Assembly (NCBI RefSeq): GCF_000756665.1
Contig: NZ_ARXV01000018.1
Span: 1-64,000 of the forward strand
Reading direction: 5' to 3'
From: Alcanivorax nanhaiticus
Lineage (GTDB): Bacteria; Pseudomonadota; Gammaproteobacteria; Pseudomonadales; Alcanivoracaceae
DNA length: 64,000 bases
Part shown: piece by piece, positions 1 to 7,374 of the stretch
Layout of the letters: each line of letters opens with the position of its first letter
How positions within the stretch are numbered: position 1 is the first letter of the stretch
The notes under the pieces: generated by a model
Told to the model about the DNA's origin: nothing
What the model saw: only the letters and a program-made list of their open reading frames with translations
Database searches by the model: none
Position numbers and translations under genes: made by a program

Positions 1-14
1 GTTTGGAAGGCAAA

Positions 15-293
15 ATGAAGAATGAATATCGAAAAATTGAATCCACACTAGAGCTTTTGCTGATGGCGCTTTCTGATTCGTTTTCTGAATGTGAAAGTAT
101 AGAAGTGCAAGAATTTATTGATGCGGGCGAGTATGGTATAGCGCTACAAACACTCATTGATATTATCGAGGAAGAATCAAAGTCAATATCCAAAGAAGCG
201 CTTTTGCTGGCAAAAAAAGCAGGGGAATGTATGAATATGGATAGTAATACTATTGAAAAAAGAGTGTCACGCTACGTGAAGAAGACGGGATGA
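15..293 (+). CDS. MafI-like immunity protein
   Basis: Small 92-residue acidic helical protein. The central part (IQEFIDAGEYGIAL-like, residues about 30-45, followed by a short acidic helix and an ISKEALLLAKKAG segment) matches my memory of the MafI immunity family, proteins that neutralise toxins of contact-dependent or RHS/polymorphic toxin systems. I chose ATG 15 because GGAAGG at 5-10 is a good ribosome binding site for it. An in-frame TTG at 3 lies at the window edge. AT-rich codon use differs from the plasmid backbone to the right. An RHS core remnant follows directly at 337, which fits an orphan immunity gene left from a toxin locus. Family assignment is by pattern only. Confidence 0.55.
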   Translation: MKNEYRKIESTLELLLMALSDSFSECESIEVQEFIDAGEYGIALQTLIDIIEEESKSISKEALLLAKKAGECMNMDSNTIEKRVSRYVKKTG

Positions 294-336
294 TTTCTAT
301 CTCAGGCGGTTAGGGGGATGGCGCTGGTGCCGGTTG

Positions 337-465
337 TGGCTCACCGACGCCAGCGGCCAAGTAGTTTGGAAGGCGGACTACAACCCGTTCGGTAGGGCCA
401 GTATCACCAGCCAAGGACCGACCTTCAACCTGCGGCTCCCTGTACTGCCCCTCTTTCACATGTGA
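337..465 (+). pseudogene. RHS-repeat protein remnant
   Basis: Frame +1 reads WLTDASGQVVWKADYNPFGR then a short stretch ending in NLRLP. This is the typical RHS core signature that normally continues into GQY-DxETG. Here it runs straight into unrelated residues and a TGA at 463. There is no start codon or intact protein, so this is a fragment. The break coincides with a CTTTCACATGTGAAAG palindrome at 453-468. Confidence 0.7.
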
Positions 466-468
466 AAG
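453..468. repeat. Palindrome CTTTCACATGTGAAAG, copy 1
   Basis: Perfect 16-bp palindrome at the 3' edge of the RHS remnant. Leftmost of ten copies in the window (others at 5684, 18240, 30133, 31280, 35043, 38577, 41047, 44256, 48539). It resembles parS (TTTCAC/GTGAAA half sites) with AT inserted at the centre. Confidence 0.85.
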
Positions 469-617
469 TTGCGTCCGTACCTTTACGCATCCACACCTGC
501 TCTATCCCAGTATGCTTAACGGAAGCTGCTTAATCGCCTAAAACGGTCAGTTCCAGGTGGCTGCATGTGGGCTTCCTCGTGGTACGGTAAAGGTCTTTCT
601 AACAAAAGGAAAACTTT

Positions 618-1190
618 ATGGCCGTTGAAATCAATCAAAAGAAAGGCATGAACAAGATGAAATTTACATTCATGCCTGAACATTTCGAGTGGCAGTATAG
701 CGATGGTTCAAACTCTGGGAGCGTGAACATCAGTTATACGGCGGTGCCAACTGAATCATCGACTAAGACAGAACGAAATCGCTGGTTAATGAATATTGGT
801 ATTCTTTGGGTTTGCCTCGCCATGTTTGCGAGAGGATACCAGCTTATCACAGGCACAAATTTAGGGGTTACCCCTTTTGGTGTGTTCGGAGCGGCCCTTG
901 CCTTATGGGCTTACTACAGAACAGTTACGTTTTCTGTATTTGACTTGGGAAATGGCTCTCTTTATGTCTTGCATGATAAGAATCACGACAAGATCCTTTC
1001 CGAAATTAGATGGAGGAGAAACGAAATACTTCGGGATAGATATTTGAATGGCGTCGAGGATGTAGCTGGGAGTGCTGAAGAAAAGCAAGACATTCTTCGC
1101 TGGTTGGCCTCAGAAGGGGTTATATCAGAACAAGAAAGAGATGAACGCATGGCTCTGCAACGGCAAACAGAGTCACCAAAGTTTCATTGA
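618..1190 (+). CDS. Membrane protein of unknown function
   Basis: 190 residues with two hydrophobic segments at about 56-74 and 82-98, a polar N-terminal part and a charged C-terminal tail rich in Glu/Arg. I do not recognise a family. The start ATG follows AAAGGAAAA. A second in-frame ATG at 648 also has a purine-rich leader and cannot be excluded. It lies 19 nt upstream of a second membrane protein gene, so the two are probably cotranscribed. Confidence 0.6.
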   Translation: MAVEINQKKGMNKMKFTFMPEHFEWQYSDGSNSGSVNISYTAVPTESSTKTERNRWLMNIGILWVCLAMFARGYQLITGTNLGVTPFGVFGAALALWAYYRTVTFSVFDLGNGSLYVLHDKNHDKILSEIRWRRNEILRDRYLNGVEDVAGSAEEKQDILRWLASEGVISEQERDERMALQRQTESPKFH

Positions 1191-1209
1191 GATCATGTGA
1201 GGTAGATGT

Positions 1210-1671
1210 ATGTATAGAAACAAACAAGCGATGGCTCTGGGATCTTTATTGGTGCTGGTTGTCGCCGGTATTGCCCTGATCATTTTTGCCCTCTGGGTAT
1301 GGCCGAAATATAACGTATATAAAATGGAACTTAATGGTCGGGCAGCACTGAAGGAGGCAGAGTGGTCGAAGCAAATATTGATTGAGGAAGCGAAGGCAAA
1401 AGAACAGGCTGCCCTTATGCAAGCAAAAGCCAGGGTCACCTTAGCAGAGGCAGAGGGTTTGGCAAAAATAGAACAAGCAAAAGCTGAAGGTGCCGCTGAC
1501 ATTGAGCGAGCGAAAGCTGCTGCTGAAGCTAACCAAATTATTGGAGCCTCGCTCAAAGGTAATGAAGAATACCTCCGGTATGTTTGGATTAAAGGATTAC
1601 AGGACGGCAAAGGCGAGAGAATTTATATTCCAACAGAGGCAGGGCTGCCAATTCTTGAGGCTGGCAAGTAG
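1210..1671 (+). CDS. Membrane-anchored coiled-coil protein, SPFH-tail-like
   Basis: 153 residues. One N-terminal membrane helix (about 8-30) is followed by a long Ala/Glu/Lys-rich coiled coil (about 43-110) and a short C-terminal segment. The coiled coil followed by a YLRYVWIKGL-type segment is like the C-terminal half of band-7/prohibitin-type proteins, but the SPFH domain itself is absent. Good ribosome binding site (GAGGTAG). Ends just before a bidirectional terminator at 1711. Role unknown. Confidence 0.6.
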   Translation: MYRNKQAMALGSLLVLVVAGIALIIFALWVWPKYNVYKMELNGRAALKEAEWSKQILIEEAKAKEQAALMQAKARVTLAEAEGLAKIEQAKAEGAADIERAKAAAEANQIIGASLKGNEEYLRYVWIKGLQDGKGERIYIPTEAGLPILEAGK

Positions 1672-1710
1672 GTTCTCGACCTGACAAGTATCTCGACTTA
1701 CCATAAAGGC

Positions 1711-1743
1711 AAAAAGCTCGACCTAATTGAGTCGAGCTTTGCT
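1711..1743. terminator. Bidirectional rho-independent terminator
   Basis: Perfect 10-bp stem (AAAGCTCGAC at 1713-1722 with GTCGAGCTTT at 1731-1740), A-rich on the left and T-rich on the right. It sits between convergent genes ending at 1671 and 1775. Confidence 0.85.
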
Positions 1744-1774
1744 TTATCTTTCACATTGATGAGCGACAACACTT

Positions 1775-2473
1775 CTACAATTCGCTCGTCGTTTCATTTG
1801 CTGGCGCTGCAATATCAACAGAAGTGCTTTCATTAGACTGGGCTTCTCGATTTATCCGGCGCTTCTCCAAGCGCTCCTCAAGCTCTTTGAAGGCAAGCCG
1901 AATGTCAGTGCTGGTCGTTTCGTTCTTGCTCTGCTGAAGCATGGTGTTGAATTGCTCATAAGGCAGCTTAACCAGAGTGTATGCGTTGAACTTGCCTTGA
2001 AGTGGAACCACCTCCTGCTCGATCACTCGAAAGCCCACCACTCGAACGCTATCAACCAGCGTATCAATAAGCTGGGTGTATTGTTCTGTTACTCCAATGT
2101 TCGCATTCTCCTGGACATAAGAGCGTTCATTACCAGACAGTTCCTGTTTATAGGCTTTTGCCAAGGCGTACTGCGCTTGCAGGCTGGCCTTTTTCAACGC
2201 AGTGTCCAGGGTTTTGCTTTTCCCCATTCCAACCGCGTAAACACCTTCAGAATCTGATTGAGGAGGGGTGATGGCCCAGTCAGGAACGGCATCCATCATT
2301 TCCTCAATTTGCTCTTGCTCGTGCTCCATTTTCTCTATGGCCGCATCCCGTCGAATCTCCTGAGCCTCGGCCTCCCGTTCTGCAATATCGTCGGCTGTAG
2401 GAGTGCTTGAGCACCCAGCCAGTGTCATGCCAGCAGTAGCGAACATAACGGCCAAACTAATTTTGCTTTTCAT
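1775..2473 (-). CDS. LPP20/FlgP-like outer-membrane lipoprotein
   Basis: 232 residues. The N-terminus is a lipoprotein signal ending in LAGC (lipidated Cys21). An acidic helical stretch (about 28-62) comes before the LPP20-type domain (about 63-175) with P-D-W, an Ala-rich helix and a VVGFRVIEQE strand. FlgP of Vibrio flagella belongs to this family. Last gene of a minus-strand group with two other envelope proteins (2555..2965 and 2978..4183). Family call is moderately firm. A flagellar role on a plasmid is not implied. Confidence 0.65.
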   Translation of the reverse strand: MKSKISLAVMFATAGMTLAGCSSTPTADDIAEREAEAQEIRRDAAIEKMEHEQEQIEEMMDAVPDWAITPPQSDSEGVYAVGMGKSKTLDTALKKASLQAQYALAKAYKQELSGNERSYVQENANIGVTEQYTQLIDTLVDSVRVVGFRVIEQEVVPLQGKFNAYTLVKLPYEQFNTMLQQSKNETTSTDIRLAFKELEERLEKRRINREAQSNESTSVDIAAPANETTSEL

Positions 2474-2554
2474 GGTTTTCCCCTTGCGTTGTGGTTAAGT
2501 AAAGCTCTATTTCTATATGCGAGAATAACAGGATGCTGAAAAATGCAAGTTCGC

Positions 2555-2965
2555 TTAAACATCGGGTGCTATTCCCGCCCAAAGACAAAAATATCTCCGT
2601 CCTTCTATTGAGTAGACACCCTGATTAATAACAGTGAATCCTGATAGCGTGTGGCTACTTTTTACCTCTATTTGTTCAATAAGCTGTTCGCTTACAATGT
2701 CATCCGCTTCACTTTCGGTGCTACGTTTCACTAAGGAGCTGGTGGCAGTAATATGGCTGTCGAGAGCCTGCGCTATTGCACCACGTACTTTGGCTCCAGC
2801 GATCAGTTTTGCATCGTAAACCTGGTTGGTTATCGGGGCGCAGTACGACTGAGAATGCTGATACGAAGGGTGATCCGAGTCGTCCACCCATGCAGGGCGC
2901 TCTGCTCTACAAATCAATGAAAACAGAGTGAGGGCAATTCCAGCCAATAAAGGTATCTTGTTCAT
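2555..2965 (-). CDS. Small secreted LPP20-like protein
   Basis: 136 residues with a signal peptide (about 1-21, cleavage near CRA-ER). The mature part begins RPAWVDD and carries the Ala-rich helix and a SGFTVINQG-like strand that recall LPP20 proteins, in a shorter version without lipobox. It starts 12 nt after the stop of the 401-residue upstream gene, so one transcript is likely. Two Cys (in SYCAPI and YFCLW) could form a periplasmic disulfide. Confidence 0.55.
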   Translation of the reverse strand: MNKIPLLAGIALTLFSLICRAERPAWVDDSDHPSYQHSQSYCAPITNQVYDAKLIAGAKVRGAIAQALDSHITATSSLVKRSTESEADDIVSEQLIEQIEVKSSHTLSGFTVINQGVYSIEGRRYFCLWAGIAPDV

Positions 2966-2977
2966 AAGCGTCTCCGT

Positions 2978-4183
2978 TTAATCCGATTCCGGATGTATCA
3001 CGACTTCAGCAGACAGGCTGGTTAATTGACTAAGTTCTGCTGACGGTATGCCGCTAATCGTCACTGGGTTCTCGATGCCACGATGCACGAAGTCCACAGT
3101 GTCTCTGTCAGCCTGATACTGAAGTTTGTATATGTACCCATTCTCTGTCCGCAGATACCCAAAGACATCGACGATTGCCGATATAGGAAGCTCCGCTGAG
3201 TACCCTCCGGCTGTGACGCGAATAGAAAAATGTGTTTTCGTTACTTCCTCGTATAGATAATGTGAGAACGAATGCTTTTGTGAATTCCGAGTGTTCTCAT
3301 GGCTTGTCATAAGTAGCGTGAATTCATTCTCGGGAGCTGGTTCAACATAATTAAAGTAGGCGCTCCAGAAGGACAGGGTGTTTGGTATAGGGGTATGCCA
3401 TCCAACGAAAACACGCATGTCATAAGTGCCGTCGCCATTATCAATAAACTCTGGTTCAGACAGGGATATTTCCGTGTTCAGCTTGAAGTGCTCCAGGATC
3501 TCATATTTAAAGCGGAACCTAGCTGTCTCAAATGCCAGGTCATCGCTTCTCGCTTTGTCCAGCAACCCCCCTTGCTCAAAGTAGTGGCGGACCATCGAGC
3601 GGCGCTGTTCCAATTTTTTGACCAGAGTATCTCTACGTTCGGCCAGAGCAGGGCGTGTGCCAGCATCGTTACCCGAACCGTGTTCCAGAAGTGCGGCTAC
3701 CTTTGCCAGCTCTGACCGGAGCTGCTGGTTTTCGCTTTCCAGGCGCTGGAGTTCATCAGTGCTTCTGGTCCCATTCCGAAGGTGAGCAATTCCTTTTTCT
3801 ATAGATTCCTTGGATAAACGAACTGTGGACGTGGTGATAAGGGTTAGATGCCCTTCGTCATTCAGCGTCTTTTCCTCCGAGGTTTCCAGGACTTCAAGGT
3901 AACCAGCCGTTAATACCCGGATATGTTGCTCGCTAATGCTTCTGTCATTTACCACCAGTGATTGCTCCACATAGTTCCCAGCAAAGTCTGAAGCTGATTT
4001 CTTGGATTGCTCTATTGAGATGTTTCGCGCATCAATCAGTGTGTCGTTGTCACCGAGAACGTACATCTCCGTCACTTCAAGCAGCAGGTAAGACTGGGTG
4101 TCGTCCAGTACCGTAACCTTGGCCGCAGCATTACTCGTCATCGAGACCAAGATGGCCGCGCATAGAAAAATCAATTTGTTCAT
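2978..4183 (-). CDS. Secreted FlgT-like protein with coiled coil
   Basis: 401 residues. Signal peptide about 1-21. Residues about 45-130 look like the N-terminal domain of FlgT (ARNISIEQSKKSASDF, then a LTAGYLEVLETSEE region). A coiled coil follows at about 140-200, and the C-terminal half has beta-rich, unrecognised sequence. First gene of the three-gene envelope operon reading left. The promoter region (4200-4390) is shared with a rightward gene and contains TTACGGTAAT elements. Confidence 0.55.
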   Translation of the reverse strand: MNKLIFLCAAILVSMTSNAAAKVTVLDDTQSYLLLEVTEMYVLGDNDTLIDARNISIEQSKKSASDFAGNYVEQSLVVNDRSISEQHIRVLTAGYLEVLETSEEKTLNDEGHLTLITTSTVRLSKESIEKGIAHLRNGTRSTDELQRLESENQQLRSELAKVAALLEHGSGNDAGTRPALAERRDTLVKKLEQRRSMVRHYFEQGGLLDKARSDDLAFETARFRFKYEILEHFKLNTEISLSEPEFIDNGDGTYDMRVFVGWHTPIPNTLSFWSAYFNYVEPAPENEFTLLMTSHENTRNSQKHSFSHYLYEEVTKTHFSIRVTAGGYSAELPISAIVDVFGYLRTENGYIYKLQYQADRDTVDFVHRGIENPVTISGIPSAELSQLTSLSAEVVIHPESD

Positions 4184-4256
4184 CCGTCACCTCGCTCCAA
4201 TCTCATGCTGGCGCTATCAAGAATACCGGCATAAATAAAAATGCAACCGACACCGT

Positions 4257-4291
4257 ATTACGGTAATTACGATTATGATAATAACGGTAAT
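4257..4291. promoter_or_regulatory. Divergent operator region with TTACGGTAAT repeats
   Basis: AT-rich region between divergent genes (4183 minus, 4392 plus). ATTACGGTAAT occurs at 4257-4267, a related TTACGATTAT follows, and AACGGTAAT is at 4283-4291. The same element is doubled in front of the kfrA-like gene (8460-8477) and appears at 29117. It is likely an operator for the KfrA-like protein or another plasmid repressor. Confidence 0.5.
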
Positions 4292-4391
4292 ATCATAAAT
4301 AGTCTACTTATTAAAATGTATCTTTGAAAAAGTAGAGATTATAGAGTAGGGTAACTGGTGGTATTGCTCGTTAGAAATTGAGGAGGACGCA

Positions 4392-4682
4392 TTGCCGAAG
4401 CAGCAGTTATCGAATTACTGCGTGGCCGAGATTACGGACACGCGGATCATCCTTGTGGACCGGGATGAAGGTCGCTCAGTTACGAATGATGCAGAGCGCG
4501 TCGTTCGCCAGCTCGACGAAAGCATCAGAGGTGGCATCGGTCATAGGAAGGTTTACTACCGAGATACTGATGGCCGGTTCGATGAGCTGATAACAGAAGG
4601 TGGTCGTTTCGTCCGGTTTAGCCCTTGTACTGAAGGCCAGCAGCATCAGCTCAGTGCCGTTCTCGGGACAGTCTCGTTATGA
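4392..4682 (+). CDS. Hypothetical protein, TTG start
   Basis: 96 residues, no family recognised. The start is TTG 4392, chosen because AGGAGG at 4381-4386 lies 5 nt upstream. It overlaps the next gene by 4 nt (ATGA at 4679), indicating translational coupling to the phosphatase-like gene. Confidence 0.55.
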   Translation: MPKQQLSNYCVAEITDTRIILVDRDEGRSVTNDAERVVRQLDESIRGGIGHRKVYYRDTDGRFDELITEGGRFVRFSPCTEGQQHQLSAVLGTVSL

Positions 4683-5209
4683 AAGTGGTCACATTTCTAA
4701 GTCAGGCGGAAGCGGAGCGCATGACTCCCACACCAGGTAGCGCGATCATCTCCATCACCGACCCAGACAAGCCATTGGCCGCCCTTCCCCGCTGGGAGTC
4801 CGTTTACCGAGAATCGTTCTTCGATGGGGGTTACTCAGAGTCCACGATAAAGGCGATGAAGGGAGCCTTCAGGCTCAACTACGCCTCCTACATCTGCTCT
4901 GGGCAAGCCCGCAAACTGGCAAGCCATATTGATGACCTGGTGGCCGCTGGTCGCGAGGAAATCTTCGTTCACTGCTATTTTGGCGAGTCCAGGAGCGGAG
5001 CTGTGGCGAAGTATCTCCAGGACAAGCACGGCTACACCCCGAACAAAGAGATTCGCAAGCCAAACAGAACTGTCTACGAGCTGCTGACTGATCCGGACAA
5101 GTACGAACCGTTGATACAAAGCCTCGAAACGCAAGATATAAGCCCGGAGAGGAGCTTGCTCAGCAAGATATGGTATTGGGTGCTGGTTGCAGCGGGCGTT
5201 AAGAGGTAG
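4679..5209 (+). CDS. Protein tyrosine/dual-specificity phosphatase-like protein
   Basis: 176 residues. Residues 98-106 (HCYFGESRS) contain the CX5R phosphatase loop with Cys99 as nucleophile and Arg105 as phosphate binder, preceded by a hydrophobic strand (EEIFV). An Asp that could serve as general acid lies upstream (DGGYSES). The C-terminal 17 residues are hydrophobic and could be a membrane tail. Similar small phosphatases occur in phages and plasmids. Coupled to the upstream gene and 5 nt from the recombinase gene. Confidence 0.7.
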   Translation: MKVVTFLSQAEAERMTPTPGSAIISITDPDKPLAALPRWESVYRESFFDGGYSESTIKAMKGAFRLNYASYICSGQARKLASHIDDLVAAGREEIFVHCYFGESRSGAVAKYLQDKHGYTPNKEIRKPNRTVYELLTDPDKYEPLIQSLETQDISPERSLLSKIWYWVLVAAGVKR

Positions 5210-5214
5210 CAATT

Positions 5215-6213
5215 ATGTCCCATCAGAACAATGGCCGCGGGCAAGAGCCGACCTTTCTACCTGCATCGCCGACATTTGCGGCCCTTAGCGCTGAAGCGGC
5301 AGCGACCAGCGTTGGTGCCGTTGAAAAGAACCCCGCAATATCCTATCTCATGAGCCTCCAGGCCGAGTCGAGCCGGTTGTCCATGGGGTCGTTCCTCAAC
5401 AATATGGCGAGAATGATGGGGTTTGCGAACCTGCGGAACTGCCCGTGGGGGATGCTTCGCAGACACCATGTTCAAGCTATCCTGACGATGTTGAGTGACG
5501 CCGCGAAAGCGCCAGCTACCATCAACAATTACTTGGCGGCCATCAAGGGCGTCGCGCTCGAAGCGTGGACCCTCAAGCTCATTGATACCGATTCCTACCA
5601 GCATATAAAGCAGGTCAAGTCAGTTCGTGGCTCTCGTCTTCCAAAAGGTCGAGCACTGGATCCTGCTGAAGTCAGGCAGCTTTTTTTCACATGTGAAAGC
5701 GACACCTCTGCAATTGGGGTCCGCGACGGCGCGATTCTTTCCATACTGGTTGGCTGCGGCCTGCGTCGAGCAGAAGTTGTGGCCCTCGATTTGTCCGGAT
5801 ACGACCGCAAGGAGCGCTCTCTGAAGGTTCTGGGTAAAGGCAACAAGGAGCGGCTCGCCTTTCTGCCAGACGGAGCGTTTCGACGCCTAGAGGTTTGGGT
5901 AGAAGAGGTGCGGGGCGATGTCCCTGGGCCGCTATTTACTCGTGTGCGCCGGTACGACGATCTGACCTATGACCGTCTTTCCAGTCAGGCTGTTTACCAC
6001 ATCCTCAACACACGGAGAGTGCAGGCCGGGATTGAAAAGTGCGCCCCCCACGATCTCCGGCGAACCTTCGCTTCCTCGATGCTGGGTAATGGGGAAGACC
6101 TCATCACAGTAAAAGACGCCATGGGCCATGCGAGCCTCACGACAACCCAGAAATACGACTTCCGAGGCAACGAGCGGCTGCGCGACGCCAGCAAGCGCCT
6201 GGATATTGGCTAA
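5215..6213 (+). CDS. Tyrosine site-specific recombinase (integrase family)
   Basis: 332 residues: a SAM-like core-binding domain (about 40-130) and a catalytic domain (about 145-325). Catalytic residues are visible: Arg184 (GCGLRR), Lys208 region (GKGNKER), His279 and Arg282 (HDLRRTF), His305 (GHASLTTTQ) and Tyr314. It is complete and probably active. Plasmid homologues resolve multimers or integrate cassettes. No attachment site is evident nearby. A copy of the CTTTCACATGTGAAAG family (5684-5699) lies within the coding sequence. Confidence 0.9.
   Translation: MSHQNNGRGQEPTFLPASPTFAALSAEAAATSVGAVEKNPAISYLMSLQAESSRLSMGSFLNNMARMMGFANLRNCPWGMLRRHHVQAILTMLSDAAKAPATINNYLAAIKGVALEAWTLKLIDTDSYQHIKQVKSVRGSRLPKGRALDPAEVRQLFFTCESDTSAIGVRDGAILSILVGCGLRRAEVVALDLSGYDRKERSLKVLGKGNKERLAFLPDGAFRRLEVWVEEVRGDVPGPLFTRVRRYDDLTYDRLSSQAVYHILNTRRVQAGIEKCAPHDLRRTFASSMLGNGEDLITVKDAMGHASLTTTQKYDFRGNERLRDASKRLDIG
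5684..5699. repeat. Palindrome copy 2 (TTTTCACATGTGAAAG), intragenic
   Basis: 15 of 16 match to the family, inside the recombinase gene, where it encodes part of FFTCES. First base is T instead of C. Confidence 0.75.
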
Positions 6214-6231
6214 GGCATCGAGGAGGTGACC

Positions 6232-6723
6232 ATGACACATCAAGACGGTTTTGGAGAGACGTTGAAGTTCTACGCTGACCGACACCCCGATCCTGGTAAG
6301 CGGACAGCGTTGAATGTCCAATACACTTATAGCCGCAGCGGCAGAGAGACCCTCAGCGTTGAGATGGTGCAGATTCAGCAAGCCGGAGCCCCGCCTGACT
6401 GGGGGAGCAAGGTTATCGTGCAACTGACGCAGGGTGAGTTAACGGCCTTCTGTAGCGTTCTCTTCGGTCTGCGGCCAGAGATGAAAGGCTCATATCACGG
6501 TGACGCGCATAACAAAGGCGTGGCCGCGTACAATAACGGCCAGAAAGGTGCGTCCATATCGGTATCAGAGAAAGGTCGCCAGCTTCATCACATGCTTCAA
6601 CCGGACGACAGGCTAGACCTCGGCGTATTCGCATTAAGACGCCTTGCTGAAGGCTGGAGGGTTTCCCCATCAGATGCAATAGCACTGCTTCGCCAATCGG
6701 CCTGGATGGAGCGGAACCCGTAA
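6232..6723 (+). CDS. Hypothetical protein
   Basis: 163 residues, soluble, no recognised family. The middle (about 15-60) looks beta-rich, and the C-terminal part ends in a helical WRVSPSDAIALLRQSAWM segment. ATG 6232 is preferred over an upstream in-frame GTG at 6226 because AGGAGG at 6221-6226 gives normal spacing. Downstream of the recombinase in the same direction. Confidence 0.6.
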   Translation: MTHQDGFGETLKFYADRHPDPGKRTALNVQYTYSRSGRETLSVEMVQIQQAGAPPDWGSKVIVQLTQGELTAFCSVLFGLRPEMKGSYHGDAHNKGVAAYNNGQKGASISVSEKGRQLHHMLQPDDRLDLGVFALRRLAEGWRVSPSDAIALLRQSAWMERNP

Positions 6724-6751
6724 CAATCAACCTCGACAGACAGGAGATTCC

Positions 6752-7015
6752 ATGCAAGTCACAATTCATCCCGAGGTGCTCAAGGAGCTGGAGTATCTGG
6801 TGGAGCTACACCAGCGCCACGGAGCCCCCAACACACAGAATAACGTGGAAGACCTGGTAGCGTATGTTCTGGCGAGCGTGGCTGATGGAAGCCGACGCCC
6901 TGGCGCATGGGAGCGACAGTTACTGGAGCTGATGGGTCTCGTAGCTGAATCCGACGAGCACCAGCACTACCGTTCCCATTATGGCCCCCCTGAAGGGCCA
7001 CCCAAAGGAACCTGA
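6752..7015 (+). CDS. Hypothetical small protein
   Basis: 87 residues, helical, acidic N-terminal half, Pro-rich end. No family recognised. It has an AGGAGATT ribosome site. It is the last gene before a terminator at 7026. Confidence 0.55.
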   Translation: MQVTIHPEVLKELEYLVELHQRHGAPNTQNNVEDLVAYVLASVADGSRRPGAWERQLLELMGLVAESDEHQHYRSHYGPPEGPPKGT

Positions 7016-7025
7016 ATTCAAACCC

Positions 7026-7053
7026 AAGGCCACCGTTCGAGTGGCCTTTTTTT
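7026..7053 (+). terminator. Rho-independent terminator
   Basis: Stem AAGGCCAC (7026-7033) with GTGGCCTT (7041-7048), loop CGTTCGA, then a T run. Confidence 0.9.
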
Positions 7054-7105
7054 ATGCGGAGGGAACGCCTCTCCTCTATCACCGGAATGTACTTTACTTG
7101 CAAAG

Positions 7106-7120
7106 TTAGACCATCATGCA
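7106..7120 (-). other. Ter-like site, left (minus orientation)
   Basis: Reads TGCATGATGGTCTAA on the minus strand. An identical 15-bp sequence lies on the plus strand at 7306-7320, 200 bp away. It resembles the core of E. coli Ter (GTATGTTGTAACTAA): G-ATG-T-G and CTAA align with one gap. It lies directly upstream of a Tus homologue, which supports the assignment. Confidence 0.5.
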
Positions 7121-7305
7121 AGGTAGAGGGAAGAGCAATCCCAGCCCGAACCCTCGGCGTTCTTATCCGACCCCTTACTGGCTGTCCCTTATCTTTTCTC
7201 TCTCTCTTTCTCTCTCTTTCTCAATCTAATCTCAGCGCGGTCGATCAGGAAAGGCACCCCTCAGCCGGAGCGAAGCGAAGGCTGCACATTGGATTTCCCC
7301 CTCGC

Positions 7306-7320
7306 TGCATGATGGTCTAA
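7306..7320 (+). other. Ter-like site, right, overlapping the tus promoter region
   Basis: Plus-strand TGCATGATGGTCTAA, an exact inverted copy of 7106-7120. It ends about 55 nt before the ATG of the Tus-like gene, the position where E. coli TerB overlaps and represses tus. Autoregulation is an inference from that parallel. Confidence 0.5.
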
Positions 7321-7374
7321 TATCTGTATAAGAGGCGCTCTTTGCGCCGACAGAACAATTCCAACGGAGGCACC

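Noticed and set aside
7196..7226. TCTCTC/TTTCTC polypyrimidine tract between the Ter-like sites
   Set aside because: Simple low-complexity sequence; no structure or site could be assigned, though its place inside the trap is noted.
7054..7320. 88-codon frame upstream of the Tus-like gene
   Set aside because: Includes a low-complexity TCTC tract and both Ter-like repeats; no ribosome site.
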